A stretch of 64,000 nucleotides of DNA from Acidimicrobiaceae bacterium (lineage in GTDB: Bacteria > Actinomycetota > Acidimicrobiia > Acidimicrobiales > UBA8592). Where the stretch lies: contig JAHECR010000011.1 in assembly GCA_024641655.1 (NCBI GenBank), positions 7,564 to 71,563 of the forward strand, written 5' to 3'. The notes under the pieces were generated by a model, which did no database searches, was not told the DNA's origin, and worked only from the letters and a program-made list of their open reading frames with translations. The position numbers and the translations under genes were made by a program. Shown one piece after another: positions 39,487 to 48,228 of the stretch. How positions within the stretch are numbered: position 1 is the first letter of the stretch; each line of letters opens with the position of its first letter.

Positions 39487-40215
39487 TCAGCGGCGCCGGG
39501 ACCCATCGAGGCGGGTGCACATCGCCTGCCAGACGTTGTCGGCGATGTACCGGTACGCAGCGTCGTTGGGGTGGAACTTGTCCTCGGCCCACACGCCCAC
39601 GCCGGTCGGCCACTGCCATGCCTCGAAGAGCGTCACGGCGCCACGTTGCTGAGCGGCCTCGAACACCTCGTTCACGCCGCGACGGCGCCGGTCGAGGCGC
39701 GCTTCGGAGACGCGACTCAGCAGCGCATCGGACGGCAGTGAGTCCACGACGAGGCGCGCGTCGGAGATGATGCCGTCGGTGTCGCGGCGCCAGATCACGT
39801 CGTTGCTGCCGATCACCGCCGTGACGATGTCGGGCTCGAGCCCGGCGCCCTGCATCGCCGGCAGCTGTCGGTGGACGACGTCCTCGAAGCGCCCGCCGCT
39901 CATCGACAGGTTGACGAGTCGCCAGGGCTCGCCGGTCTCGCGACGGAGCTCGTCGAGTACCCGAGCGGCATAGCTGCGGCCGGGATGGGTGGCCCCGATT
40001 CCCTGCGTGACCGAGTCACCGAGCGCGACCCACAGGGGGCCCTCAGCCGCCAGCGCCGCCGTGTTGTGGTCGTCCCAGTACGCAGCCACGGGCTCGACGG
40101 TCGCGTTGATGTTCGCGATACCCCGGTGCACGAGCCCCGCGACGCGGGCGACGCTCAGAGGTCGGCGGGCTCGCCGGAGGCGGGGGAGAGAAGGATGCGA
40201 CGGGGACGCCATCAC
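39487..40215 (-). CDS. SGNH/GDSL-type hydrolase
   Basis: Predicted esterase/lipase-like hydrolase (242 aa) of the SGNH fold. Block I LWVALGDSVTQGIGATHPG has the nucleophilic Ser (about 68), block II SMSGGRFEDV, block III GSNDV (Asn), and block V has the catalytic His as DKFHPNDAAY. The N-terminal 50 residues are basic and may be a signal or a linker. Substrate unknown; possibly lipid or peptidoglycan. It converges with arfB. Confidence 0.9.
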   Translation of the reverse strand: MMASPSHPSLPRLRRARRPLSVARVAGLVHRGIANINATVEPVAAYWDDHNTAALAAEGPLWVALGDSVTQGIGATHPGRSYAARVLDELRRETGEPWRLVNLSMSGGRFEDVVHRQLPAMQGAGLEPDIVTAVIGSNDVIWRRDTDGIISDARLVVDSLPSDALLSRVSEARLDRRRRGVNEVFEAAQQRGAVTLFEAWQWPTGVGVWAEDKFHPNDAAYRYIADNVWQAMCTRLDGSRRR

Positions 40216-40327
40216 CGATCATTGTCGCCGCTCCTCGCCGCAGCTCGCGTCGCCCAATGCGGGAAATCCTCCGGTGGTCTCACCGCTCCGCCGGGGCACG
40301 GCGTCCATGACGGGCTCGGCGACGCCC

Positions 40328-40333
40328 TACATT
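40328..40333 (+). promoter_or_regulatory. -10 element (TACATT) before a small membrane protein ORF
   Basis: Ends 6 nt before ATG 40340, the same geometry as at established genes in this window. Confidence 0.5.
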
Positions 40334-40339
40334 GCCCTC

Positions 40340-40435
40340 ATGGCGCTGCGTGTGTTCCTCATCTGCTGGGGGCTGGTGATCCTCGGATGGATGCTCTGGG
40401 TCAGCGTCGGGCGGTACAACCAGCGACGACGCTGA
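40340..40435 (+). CDS. Small membrane protein, 31 aa
   Basis: MALRVFLICWGLVILGWMLW is one hydrophobic helix, followed by VSVGRYNQRRR, a basic cytoplasmic tail that would orient the peptide. It is too short for ordinary gene finding but is preceded by TACATT at 6 nt, the leaderless pattern. It ends 4 nt before the convergent DUF1003 gene stop. No function inferred. Confidence 0.5.
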   Translation: MALRVFLICWGLVILGWMLWVSVGRYNQRRR

Positions 40436-40439
40436 CGGC

Positions 40440-40934
40440 TCACTCGTCGCGCGCGGCCTCGTCGGTGTTGACGTTTGCAATGGCGTGATCGATGACGTCG
40501 CGCATGTCCTCGAGCTCGTCGGTCGTGACCATGTCGTCGAGGCGCAGGCGGATGCCCGCGAGTTCACGTGACAAGAAGCCGGTGTCGGCGAGGATCATCG
40601 CATTGACCTCGCGGTCGCGCTCGGCCAGCGCCCGCTCGCGGGCGTCGGAACGGTTCTGGGCGAGCAGGATGAGCGGAGCCGCATACGCGGCCTGCGTGCT
40701 GAACACGAGGTTCAGCAAGATGAACGGGTACTTGTCCCAGGGTTTGGACATCGCCACGGCATTGAGTGCGATCCACACCGCCACCACCACGGTCTGGATC
40801 GCCAGGTAGCGGCCGGTGCCCAAGAAGAGGGCGATGTTCTCCGACCAGCGGCCTACCGCGTCGCGGTTGTAGCTGCTGGCCCGCGCCGGTCTGAGCCCGC
40901 CCGGCTTGGCGACGGCGTCGTCGCGGACCCTCAT
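40440..40934 (-). CDS. DUF1003 membrane protein
   Basis: Small integral membrane protein (164 aa) of the DUF1003 family. Two hydrophobic segments (about 45-63 ALFLGTGRYLAIQTVVVAVW and 70-93 KPWDKYPFILLNLVFSTQAA) carry the family signature FDPYPFILLN-like stretch, followed by a charged helix NRSDARERALAERDREVNAM and a coiled segment. It overlaps the MgtE-N/CBS gene by 3 nt (ATGA-type); this pairing recurs in actinobacteria. Function unknown. Confidence 0.88.
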   Translation of the reverse strand: MRVRDDAVAKPGGLRPARASSYNRDAVGRWSENIALFLGTGRYLAIQTVVVAVWIALNAVAMSKPWDKYPFILLNLVFSTQAAYAAPLILLAQNRSDARERALAERDREVNAMILADTGFLSRELAGIRLRLDDMVTTDELEDMRDVIDHAIANVNTDEAARDE

Positions 40935-42169
40935 TTGCGGCCCCTCTGGAGGAGTCGGTGCAGCACGTCGTCGACGGTCACCACCCCGACGAGTCGTTCC
41001 TGCTCATCGACCACGGCCACCGCGAGGAGGTCATAGCGCGCCAGCACCGCGGCAACCTCGCCTTCGGGGGTGGTGGGCGACAGGGTCGCCGGGTCGTCCT
41101 GGTCGTTGGTGAGGTCGCCGACGGTATGGGTCGGAGGCTCACGGAGCAGTCGGGCCAACCGGATGCTCCCCAGGAAGCGCCCGGTCGGCGGTTCCACCGG
41201 CTCTTCGACGACGAAGAGCCGAGCAGCCAGGGCGGGAGGCAGCTCGGTGTCGCGCAGCCGGGCGATGGCTTCCGCAACAGAGGTCTCGCCGTCGACGATG
41301 ATGGCCTCAGGGGTCATCATGCCTCCCGCGGTGTCCTCCTGGTACGACAGGAGGGAGCGCAGTCGGATCACCTCGTCGGGGGGCATCTGCGCCAGGAAGG
41401 CCTCGCGATCGACGGCTTTGAGCTCCTTGAGCAGATCGATCTCGTCGTCGTACTCCATCTCTTCGAGCACCGCGACTGCTGCCTGAGGGTCCAAGGTGCT
41501 CAAGATCGCGGCCTGCGCCGCTTCGGGGAGCTCCTCGAGCAGGTCGGCCAGCCGGCTTGCGTCGAGGGCGGCGGCGACCTCTGCACGTCGCTCGTCGGGA
41601 AGCGACTGGATCGCGAGTGCTGCGTCGGCCTTGTGCATGTCGCGCAGCGCCGCGAGCTGGCCGGCAACCCGATCTGGCTGGAACCGCGCTGCAATCGTGT
41701 CCCAGCCCGCGAAGTCCAGCGAACGGCGGCGGAGGCGCCCTCCGGCTGCGGTGGCGATCTGGTGGGCCTCCCACAGGCCGTCGTCGTCGGCACGCTCGAC
41801 GAAGCCGACATCGGTGACCGGCCCCCGGGGCGTGCTGGTGCCCAGGACATCGCCGGCCACGAGGATCTCGCCGGGACGTTTCTGGAATCGCCGAAGGTCC
41901 ACGGTGCCCCCGCGCAGGTGCAGGCCGTCGCGGTCGACGGCATCGACCCGGCTCTCGTGTACGAAGATCCGTCGACGGTCGACGTTGGCGACGAAACCCT
42001 GCAGGCGTGGTCGCCGACCACCGGTCCCGGGCAGCAGCACGAGGTCGTTCACCGAGCCGATGGTGCTCCCGTCGGCGTCGAAGATGGCGCGGCGAAGGAG
42101 TCGAGTGGCCCACAGCACCGTCCGTTGATCGGTACCTGCCGTGTCGGCGTCGTGTTCGGTGTCGGTCAT
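40931..42169 (-). CDS. Soluble PRC barrel, MgtE-N and CBS domain protein without a transporter domain
   Basis: Cytoplasmic protein (412 aa): a PRC-barrel-like region (about 20-140, RRAIFDADGSTIGSVNDLVLLPG), an MgtE-N superhelix (about 180-285; DMHKADAALAIQSLPDERRAEVAAALDASRLADLLEELPE), and a CBS pair (about 290-400, GGMMTPEAIIVDGETSVAEAIARLRD to LVGVVTVDDVLHRLL). Real MgtE adds five transmembrane helices, which are absent. It probably senses magnesium or nucleotides and controls a partner, likely the overlapping DUF1003 protein. TAGCCT at 42186-42191 and a GGGAG site support start 42169. Confidence 0.85.
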   Translation of the reverse strand: MTDTEHDADTAGTDQRTVLWATRLLRRAIFDADGSTIGSVNDLVLLPGTGGRRPRLQGFVANVDRRRIFVHESRVDAVDRDGLHLRGGTVDLRRFQKRPGEILVAGDVLGTSTPRGPVTDVGFVERADDDGLWEAHQIATAAGGRLRRRSLDFAGWDTIAARFQPDRVAGQLAALRDMHKADAALAIQSLPDERRAEVAAALDASRLADLLEELPEAAQAAILSTLDPQAAVAVLEEMEYDDEIDLLKELKAVDREAFLAQMPPDEVIRLRSLLSYQEDTAGGMMTPEAIIVDGETSVAEAIARLRDTELPPALAARLFVVEEPVEPPTGRFLGSIRLARLLREPPTHTVGDLTNDQDDPATLSPTTPEGEVAAVLARYDLLAVAVVDEQERLVGVVTVDDVLHRLLQRGRK

Positions 42170-42266
42170 CGCTGCTCCCGGCCCAAGGCTACGCCCACCC
42201 GCGACCCGGGAGCGACCCGGTCGGTCGGTTCCGGTGATTGGTCGATCGTCCCGTGGCTCGGGCCGG

Positions 42267-44243
42267 TCACGATCGTTCGAGCGTGATGCTCAGGCGCTCC
42301 CACTCGCTCATCAGCGTCGATGCCTCGTCCTTGGCCTTGTCGTGTTCGGCGACCAGCGCGGCGAGCCGCTCGCTGTCGGCGTACACCGCGGGGTCGGCGA
42401 GCTTCTCGTGGAGTTCGACGACCTTGGCTTCGGCCCGCTCCCACTGGGACTCGACACGGTTGAGGGTCTTGCGGAGCTCCCGCGCCTGCTGGTTGGAACG
42501 GTCGCCCTGTCCGTTCGTCTTGGAACGGCGGGTCGCCTCAGGGGACGTAGCGGGCGCCTTGGGTGGTGCCGCCGGTGCGTTCGCACGGGGGTTGGCCGCC
42601 TTGGGGTTGGCAGCCTTGGCGTTGGGACTGGCTTTCGCCGGGGCCGGTTGGCTGCCGGCGAGGCGATCCTCGTCGATGCCCTCCGACCAGCGCACCTTGC
42701 CGTCGCGCACTTCGATCACCGCGTCGGCGACAGCACGGATGAGATGACGATCGTGGGTGACGAGCAGCACCGTGCCCGGGTACGCGCTCAACGCGTCCTC
42801 GAGGAGGTCACAGCTGGGCAGGTCGAGGTGGTTGGTTGGCTCGTCGAGCACGAGCAGGTTCACCGGCGTGGCCATGACCTTGGCCAGCGCGAGCCGCGTC
42901 TGCTCGCCACCTGAGAGCTCACCGACGAGGCGGTCGGCAGCGTCGCCGGTGAACCCGAACGAGCCGAGGACCGTGCGGAGGTTCCGGGGGTCGCCTTTGG
43001 GGAGCGCCTCGCGAAACTCCTCGTTCACCTTCCGGTCGAGGTTCATGACCTCGGCCTGGTGCTGATCGAAGCGAGCGGTGTCGACATTGCTGCCGATGAC
43101 GATCTCGCCGGCGAGCGGCGGAATCTCCCCGAGGAGCGTGCGGATCAGCGTGGTCTTGCCGGCGCCGTTGGGCCCGAGGATCGCGACCTTGCGGCCGCGC
43201 TCGATGACGAGGTCGAACGGTTCGAGCACCGGTGTGCCCTCGTAGCCGGCCGCCACGCCGGTCGCTTCGATGACCACACGATTGGCCCGACGCGGTTCGG
43301 GGAATGCGAAGCGAGCAGCGATGGCCCGTTGGTCGGTGACGTTGATGGCGTCGAGCTTCTCGAGTTGCTTGATGCGGCTCTGGACCTGCCGCGCCTTGGT
43401 GGCCTTGTACCGGAAGCGGTCGATGAACTTCTCCACCTGCGCGACCTTGCGTGCCTGATTCGCTGCAGCCGCGCGCAGCCGCTCGAGCCGTTCCTCGCGC
43501 TCGACGACGAAGTCCATGAAGCCGCCGACGTACTCGGTCCCGGTGCCGTTGGCGATCTCGTACACGTGGGTGGCGACCCCGTCGATGAAGTCGCGATCGT
43601 GGCTCACGAACAGCAGTGCCCCGCCCCACTCGGAGAGGTGGTTCTCGAGCCAGGCGACTGAATCGACGTCGAGATGGTTGGTGGGCTCGTCGAGCAGCAT
43701 CACGTCGGGCTCGCTCAGCAAGAGGCGGGCGAGCGCGAGGCGCATGCGCCACCCGCCCGAGAGCTCCCGGACGTTGCGCTCACCGCTGTCGTTGGCGAAC
43801 CCCAGTCCGGAGAGCACTCGGTACGCCTCGGCCTCGATCGCGTAGCCCCCGAGCTGCTCGAAGCGGCTCTGGAGTTCGCCGTAGCGCTCGATGGCGCGGG
43901 CCTGTGCGTCGCCGGTGGCGGCCGTCATCGCGTGTTCGAGCGCGTGGAGTTCGGCCTGGATCTCGGTGATGTGGGTTGCGCCGCGCAACGCCTCCTCGAT
44001 CACGGTGCCGCGCTGTTCGGCGGCAAGATCCTGCGGGAGGTAACCGACCCGGGTCTTGGCCGCCTTCGTGACCTCGCCGGCGTCCGCGGCCTGTTCGTTC
44101 ATCACGATCTCGAGAAGCGTGGTCTTGCCCACGCCATTGGGTCCGACGAGGGCGACCCGACGACCGGGGGTCAACTGGAGCGTGATGTCGCGGAACAGTT
44201 CTCGGCCGCCATGGGATTTGCGGAGGCCTGACACGCTGAGCAT
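42267..44243 (-). CDS. ABC-F ATPase with C-terminal coiled coil (Uup/YheS-like)
   Basis: Cytoplasmic tandem ATPase (658 aa) acting on ribosomes. Walker A motifs GPNGVGKTTLL (about 33) and GPNGAGKTTLIR (about 345), signatures ELSGGWRMRLALARLLLSEP and ELSGGEQTRLALAKVM, two LLDEPTNHLD boxes. A P-site tRNA-interaction linker precedes NBD2. The Pro/Ala/Lys-rich hinge at about 515-570 leads to a C-terminal coiled coil (RELRKTLNRVESQWERAEAKVVELH) as in Uup. ATG 44243 is 7 nt after TACCCT. Function as translation factor or R-loop/branched DNA modulator uncertain. Confidence 0.93.
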   Translation of the reverse strand: MLSVSGLRKSHGGRELFRDITLQLTPGRRVALVGPNGVGKTTLLEIVMNEQAADAGEVTKAAKTRVGYLPQDLAAEQRGTVIEEALRGATHITEIQAELHALEHAMTAATGDAQARAIERYGELQSRFEQLGGYAIEAEAYRVLSGLGFANDSGERNVRELSGGWRMRLALARLLLSEPDVMLLDEPTNHLDVDSVAWLENHLSEWGGALLFVSHDRDFIDGVATHVYEIANGTGTEYVGGFMDFVVEREERLERLRAAAANQARKVAQVEKFIDRFRYKATKARQVQSRIKQLEKLDAINVTDQRAIAARFAFPEPRRANRVVIEATGVAAGYEGTPVLEPFDLVIERGRKVAILGPNGAGKTTLIRTLLGEIPPLAGEIVIGSNVDTARFDQHQAEVMNLDRKVNEEFREALPKGDPRNLRTVLGSFGFTGDAADRLVGELSGGEQTRLALAKVMATPVNLLVLDEPTNHLDLPSCDLLEDALSAYPGTVLLVTHDRHLIRAVADAVIEVRDGKVRWSEGIDEDRLAGSQPAPAKASPNAKAANPKAANPRANAPAAPPKAPATSPEATRRSKTNGQGDRSNQQARELRKTLNRVESQWERAEAKVVELHEKLADPAVYADSERLAALVAEHDKAKDEASTLMSEWERLSITLERS

Positions 44244-44250
44244 GACAGGC

Positions 44251-44260
44251 AGGGTACTGT
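44251..44260. promoter_or_regulatory. Compact divergent promoter (two -10 elements sharing TA)
   Basis: AGGGTACTGT carries TACCCT for the minus-strand ABC-F gene (7 nt before its ATG) and TACTGT for the plus strand toward the GDPD gene, overlapping at TA. Same geometry as at 26993-27002. Confidence 0.55.
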
Positions 44261-44262
44261 CG

Positions 44263-44328
44263 ATGACCACGCCATCGAGCGTGACCGACGGCTCCAGAGA
44301 CGTCGGTCGATCGGGTCCGACCCCATGA
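44263..44328 (+). CDS. Possible 21-codon upstream ORF before GDPD
   Basis: An open frame with starts at ATG 44263 or GTG 44281 runs to TGA 44326-44328, overlapping the GDPD ATG (44325) by ATGA. GDPD has no clear ribosome site. ATG 44263 lies only 2 nt after the predicted -10, so GTG 44281 is the likelier start if it is used at all. Confidence 0.3.
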   Translation: MTTPSSVTDGSRDVGRSGPTP

Positions 44329-45092
44329 CGTTCCGTACTCCACCCCGGCCGCAGCTCGTCGCCCACAAGGGCAACTCCTGGGACTACCCCGAGAACAGCC
44401 GGGCGTCGGTCCTCTCCGCGATCGACGTCGGTGTCGACGTCGTGGAGATCGACGTGTCGACGACCGCCGACGGTGTGCCCGTGGTCTTCCACGGGCCGCT
44501 GCTGCACAACACGACCGACGTCGAGGGCAAGGTGTCCCGAATGCCGTGGAGCGTGCTGGCGGTCGCGCGTGCCCGCAACCGGGACGGTTCCGTGAGCGCC
44601 GAGACCGTGCCTCGGGTGGAGGATCTGTTGCGAGAGCTCGGTCACCGCACGTTGTGGAACATCGACCTCAAGGACGACGCAGCGGTTGGACCGGTGATCG
44701 AGATCGTCGAGCGCCTCGGGATCGCGGACAGGGTGGTGCTGTCGGGATCGAAGCTCCGCCGAGTCAGGCGGGTGCTCGGGGCAAGTCGCCAGGTCGCGGT
44801 CCTGCTCGATCTGACGCGAGTCGATCAGTTCTTCGCGCTCTGGCCCCGGACGCGGCGGGTGTGGCTCTGCCGCCGCTACCACAAGGTGCTGCGCGACCCC
44901 CTCGTGATCGGGCTCAACGTCAACGCTCGGTACGTCGATGCGGTGCTGGTGCACTGTGTCCACGACGTCGGTGCGGAGCTGTGGACCTTCACCGTGGACG
45001 ACCAGGCTCGGATCGACTTCCTCGTGGCGCTCGGCGTGGACTCGGTCACCACGAACCGGCCTGCCGATCTCCTTGTGCGTCGGCCGCAGTAG
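44325..45092 (+). CDS. Glycerophosphodiester phosphodiesterase family protein
   Basis: TIM-barrel phosphodiesterase (255 aa) that hydrolyses glycerophosphodiesters. The active-site opening is VAHKGNSWDYPENS (HRGxxx...PENT with Lys in place of Arg), followed by EIDVSTTADGVPVVFH with the metal Glu, Asp and the second His. LWNIDLKDD and VDSVTTNRPADLLV complete the barrel. The His-Lys variation may weaken phosphate binding. No signal peptide, so cytoplasmic. Start is joined to an upstream ORF by ATGA overlap. Confidence 0.9.
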   Translation: MTFRTPPRPQLVAHKGNSWDYPENSRASVLSAIDVGVDVVEIDVSTTADGVPVVFHGPLLHNTTDVEGKVSRMPWSVLAVARARNRDGSVSAETVPRVEDLLRELGHRTLWNIDLKDDAAVGPVIEIVERLGIADRVVLSGSKLRRVRRVLGASRQVAVLLDLTRVDQFFALWPRTRRVWLCRRYHKVLRDPLVIGLNVNARYVDAVLVHCVHDVGAELWTFTVDDQARIDFLVALGVDSVTTNRPADLLVRRPQ

Positions 45093-45146
45093 GCCCTGGC
45101 GACGGCTGGTCCCCGTTGCCCGGAACGGGCCGACGACGCGGTCGGC

Positions 45147-45152
45147 TACGAT
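45147..45152 (+). promoter_or_regulatory. Candidate -10 element (TACGAT) of the enoyl-CoA hydratase/MFS operon
   Basis: Hexamer lies about 100 nt before ATG 45255 and would give a leader of about 95 nt ending with GAGAGG before the start. Confidence 0.35.
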
Positions 45153-45254
45153 CCGACCCGCCGAGCGATGGCCCCACGTCCGCGGGCCTCAGGTCGCGCC
45201 CCCCGTTCGACGTCACGCGACGACGAGAAGACATCGACCAAGAGAGGTCCAGCC

Positions 45255-46040
45255 ATGGGAGAACTCGTTCGACTCGAGGAAGGCACCGCGCCAGGCGTGG
45301 CGACGATCCGCCTCGACAGGCCGCCGATGAACGCGATCAGCAACCAGCTGACCGCCGAGCTGCACGCGGTCGTGGACGGTCTTGCCTCGCGCGACGACAT
45401 CGGTGCCGTCGTGGTCTGGGGCGGCCCCAAGATCTTCGCGGCGGGGGCCGACATCAAGGAGTTCCCGAACCTCAAGGACAAGCCCGAGGCCGTTGCGTTC
45501 TCCCGCAAGCTCAACGACGCGCTGCTCGCGCTCGAGAACCTGCCGCAGATCACCATCGCCGCCGTCAACGGCTTTGCCCTCGGGGGTGGGTGCGAGCTGT
45601 GCATGGCAACCGATTTCCGGGTTGCCGGTGAACGCGCGACCTTCGGCCAGCCTGAGGTTCTCCTGGGGATATCGCCGGGCGCGGGCGGCACCCAACGCCT
45701 CAGCCGGCTGGTGGGCATCACCAAGGCGAAGGAGATGAACTACACCGGTCGCCAGGTCAAGGCCGATGGGGCCCTCGCCATGGGCCTCGTCTCCGCGGTG
45801 CATCCCGATGACGACTGCTACCCGAAAGCCCTCGAGCTCGCGGCGGGCTACGCGCGGGGACCGAAGGCGTTGCGCTACATCAAGCGCGCCATGATGGAGG
45901 GCCTGTCGCTGCCGCTGGCTGAAGCCGTGGCGCTCGAAGCCGAGGCCTTCGGCGACTGCTTCGAGACCGAGGACCGCGTCACCGGCATCGCCAGCTTCAT
46001 CGAGCACGGACCAGGCAAGGCGGAGTTCAACCGCAAATGA
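45255..46040 (+). CDS. Enoyl-CoA hydratase/isomerase family protein
   Basis: Crotonase-fold enzyme of fatty acid beta-oxidation (261 aa), adding water to trans-2-enoyl-CoA. The oxyanion hole residues lie in FAAGADIKEF and NGFALGGGCEL, and both catalytic glutamates are present (GGGCELCMATDFR and FGQPEVLLGISPGAGGTQRL). The C-terminal region shows FSD-type EDRVTGIASFIEHGPGKAEF. Its last 4 nt overlap the MFS start (ATGA). No fad genes adjoin apart from the acyl-CoA dehydrogenase 8 kb away. Confidence 0.95.
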   Translation: MGELVRLEEGTAPGVATIRLDRPPMNAISNQLTAELHAVVDGLASRDDIGAVVVWGGPKIFAAGADIKEFPNLKDKPEAVAFSRKLNDALLALENLPQITIAAVNGFALGGGCELCMATDFRVAGERATFGQPEVLLGISPGAGGTQRLSRLVGITKAKEMNYTGRQVKADGALAMGLVSAVHPDDDCYPKALELAAGYARGPKALRYIKRAMMEGLSLPLAEAVALEAEAFGDCFETEDRVTGIASFIEHGPGKAEFNRK

Positions 46041-47365
46041 CCGATCGGGCCCCCGGGACCATTCCGCGGCCGGTCTGGGCCCTGCTGTTCGCATTGTTCT
46101 TCTCGGCCCTGGCGGTGGTCGGGATGATCACTATCGTGGGCAAGCAGGTGTTCGACATGACCGGGCGACCGCTCGACCTTGGCCTCCTCGGTCTCGCAGA
46201 GTTCGTCCCCGTCGCGCTGTTCTCGCCGTTCACCGGCTCGATCGCCGACCGTTTCGACCGCCGCAAGATCTTCGCCATCGGTCTCGCCGGCGAGGCGGCG
46301 GTCGCTGTCGGGCTTTTCGCCTACGTATCGTCCGACCCCACCTCCGTGCTGCCGATCTTCGCCCTCATCTCGGCGTTCGGGGTCGCCCGCGCGGTCGTTG
46401 CGCCATCGAGTCGGGCGCTTCCCATCGACCTCGCTCCGCTCGATGTGGTCGAGCGGGTCGTGGCCATGAAGTCGGTCGCCTTCCAGGCGGGGCTCATCAT
46501 CGGGCCGGTGCTGTTCGGGGTGATCTTCCTCGCCGGACCGCAGTGGCCCTACCTCGCGGCGCTCGCTGCCTTCGCGGCGTCAATGTCGATGTTGTCGGCG
46601 GTCGGAGCCGTCCCGGTCGCCCGCCTCGACACGGTCGGCGGCCGCCAGGCATTGCGCGACGCGCTCGATGGTCTGCGGTTCATCCGTCGCCGACCCGTCG
46701 TGTTCGGGGCGATTTCCCTGGACCTGTTCGCCGTCTTGTTCGGCGGGATCATCGCGCTGCTCCCCGCCATCGCCGAGGAGCGTCTCGGCGTGGGCGCAGT
46801 CGGGCTCGGCGGTCTCCGGGCCGCCACCGGTATCGGGGCGGGCGCAGTTGCGCTGACCATGTCGATGCGACCGATCCGGCGACGGGTCGGTCGGGTGCTG
46901 CTCAGCGTCGTTGCCATCTTCGGGGTCTGCACCATCTCGATCGCGTTCACCAAGACCTACCTCGTGGCCTTCGTCTTGTTGCTCGTCGCTGCCGCGGCGG
47001 ATTCGGTATCGGTCTTCATCCGCTCGACGATCGTGCCCTTGGCGACGCCTGAGAACATGCGGGGACGGGTGCTGGCGGTCGAGAACGTCTTCATCGGTGC
47101 GTCCAACGAGCTCGGTCATGTGGAATCGGGGCTCACCGCCGCCGCGTTCGGTCTGGTCGGTGCCATGGTCTTCGGAGGAGTCGGAACCCTGGTCGTGGTC
47201 GCTGTGTGGTGGACCTACTTCCCGGCGCTGCGCGACCTCGATCGCTTCGCCGATGCGCAGACCGCCGGGACCCGCGTCCAGCCGGCGGTGGCCGTCCCGT
47301 CGGAGGTGGCTCAGGCTCCGGTGGCGCCGGCACCAGTGGCGCAGGCCACCGAACCGGGAACGTGA
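46037..47365 (+). CDS. MFS exporter (EntS/MFS_3-like)
   Basis: Twelve-helix major facilitator (442 aa). MFS motif A between TM2 and TM3 reads GSIADRFDRRKIFAIG, and helix patterns run FALFFSALAVVGMITIVG to LRDLDRFADAQ, the arrangement of EntS/MFS_3 exporters. The last 45 residues are Pro/Ala/Gln-rich and hydrophilic (VPSEVAQAPVAPAPVAQATEP). Start overlaps the enoyl-CoA hydratase stop. Substrate unknown. It abuts tail-to-tail with the iron permease gene with no spacer. Confidence 0.93.
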   Translation: MTDRAPGTIPRPVWALLFALFFSALAVVGMITIVGKQVFDMTGRPLDLGLLGLAEFVPVALFSPFTGSIADRFDRRKIFAIGLAGEAAVAVGLFAYVSSDPTSVLPIFALISAFGVARAVVAPSSRALPIDLAPLDVVERVVAMKSVAFQAGLIIGPVLFGVIFLAGPQWPYLAALAAFAASMSMLSAVGAVPVARLDTVGGRQALRDALDGLRFIRRRPVVFGAISLDLFAVLFGGIIALLPAIAEERLGVGAVGLGGLRAATGIGAGAVALTMSMRPIRRRVGRVLLSVVAIFGVCTISIAFTKTYLVAFVLLLVAAAADSVSVFIRSTIVPLATPENMRGRVLAVENVFIGASNELGHVESGLTAAAFGLVGAMVFGGVGTLVVVAVWWTYFPALRDLDRFADAQTAGTRVQPAVAVPSEVAQAPVAPAPVAQATEPGT

Positions 47366-48220
47366 TCAGACGACGGCAGCGTCGCTGTCCGCCGGGGTCT
47401 TGGCGGGCTTGGGAAGTCTCGGTGCCCCGGTGAAGTAGAACCACAGGGTCGGAAGCAGGAACGCGACGTAGGCGACGACGCGGATCCGCTCGGGGTGGGG
47501 ACTCCACCCGAAGAGGCCGGCGAGGAAGTCGTTGGTCCAGCCGTCGGCCAGCGGCCCCGAATCGATCTGCCAGACCGTGGAGGAGTACCAGGACCCCTCG
47601 AACCCGAACAGCTCCCGGAGCTCGTGCACCGCCTTGGCGAACAGGCCCGCAGCGAACAAGATCAGCAGGAGGCCCGTCCAGTTGAAGAACTTCTGCAGGT
47701 TGATCCGGTCGCTGCCGTAGTAGAACAACACGCCGAGCACGGCGGAGATCGCCAGTCCGATGAGCCCGCCGATCACCACTTCGGTGCCCGATGCCGAGGA
47801 GGTCTCCGCTCCCAGCAGGAACAGCACGGTCTCGAAGCCTTCGCGTGCAACGGCCACGAACGCCACGACCGCCAGCGCGGTGAACGACCGGTCGATGGCA
47901 TCGTCGATGCGTTGGTGCAGGTTCGAAGCAATACCTCGGGCATGGCCTCGCATCCAGAAGATCATCCAGGTCAAGATCGCGACAGCGGCGAGGGCGAGGA
48001 AGCCCTCGATGAACTGCTCCCACTTGCCCGTGAAATCGCCGACAAGGGACTGGAATATGGCTCCGGCGAGGATGCAGGCGGCGGCTGCAGCGCCCGCCCC
48101 CACCCACACTGCGTCGAGTCGGTCGCGCCGGCCCGTCTTGGTGAGGTACGCAGTGATGATCGCGAGGACCAGCGCAATCTCGAGGCCTTCACGAAGTGTG
48201 ATCAGCAGGCTGGATCCCAT
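47366..48220 (-). CDS. efeU: FTR1/EfeU-type iron permease
   Basis: High-affinity iron uptake permease (284 aa, 7 helices). The two iron-binding motifs REGLE (residues 10-14) and REGFE (about 124) are in place, each in a predicted helix. EfeO and EfeB, usual partners, are not in this window; the ftr1-only form is known in other bacteria. Start 48220 is preceded by a well-spaced promoter (48229-48257). The C-terminal tail ends KPAKTPADSDAAVV. Confidence 0.93.
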   Translation of the reverse strand: MGSSLLITLREGLEIALVLAIITAYLTKTGRRDRLDAVWVGAGAAAAACILAGAIFQSLVGDFTGKWEQFIEGFLALAAVAILTWMIFWMRGHARGIASNLHQRIDDAIDRSFTALAVVAFVAVAREGFETVLFLLGAETSSASGTEVVIGGLIGLAISAVLGVLFYYGSDRINLQKFFNWTGLLLILFAAGLFAKAVHELRELFGFEGSWYSSTVWQIDSGPLADGWTNDFLAGLFGWSPHPERIRVVAYVAFLLPTLWFYFTGAPRLPKPAKTPADSDAAVV

Positions 48221-48228
48221 GGCACGCG

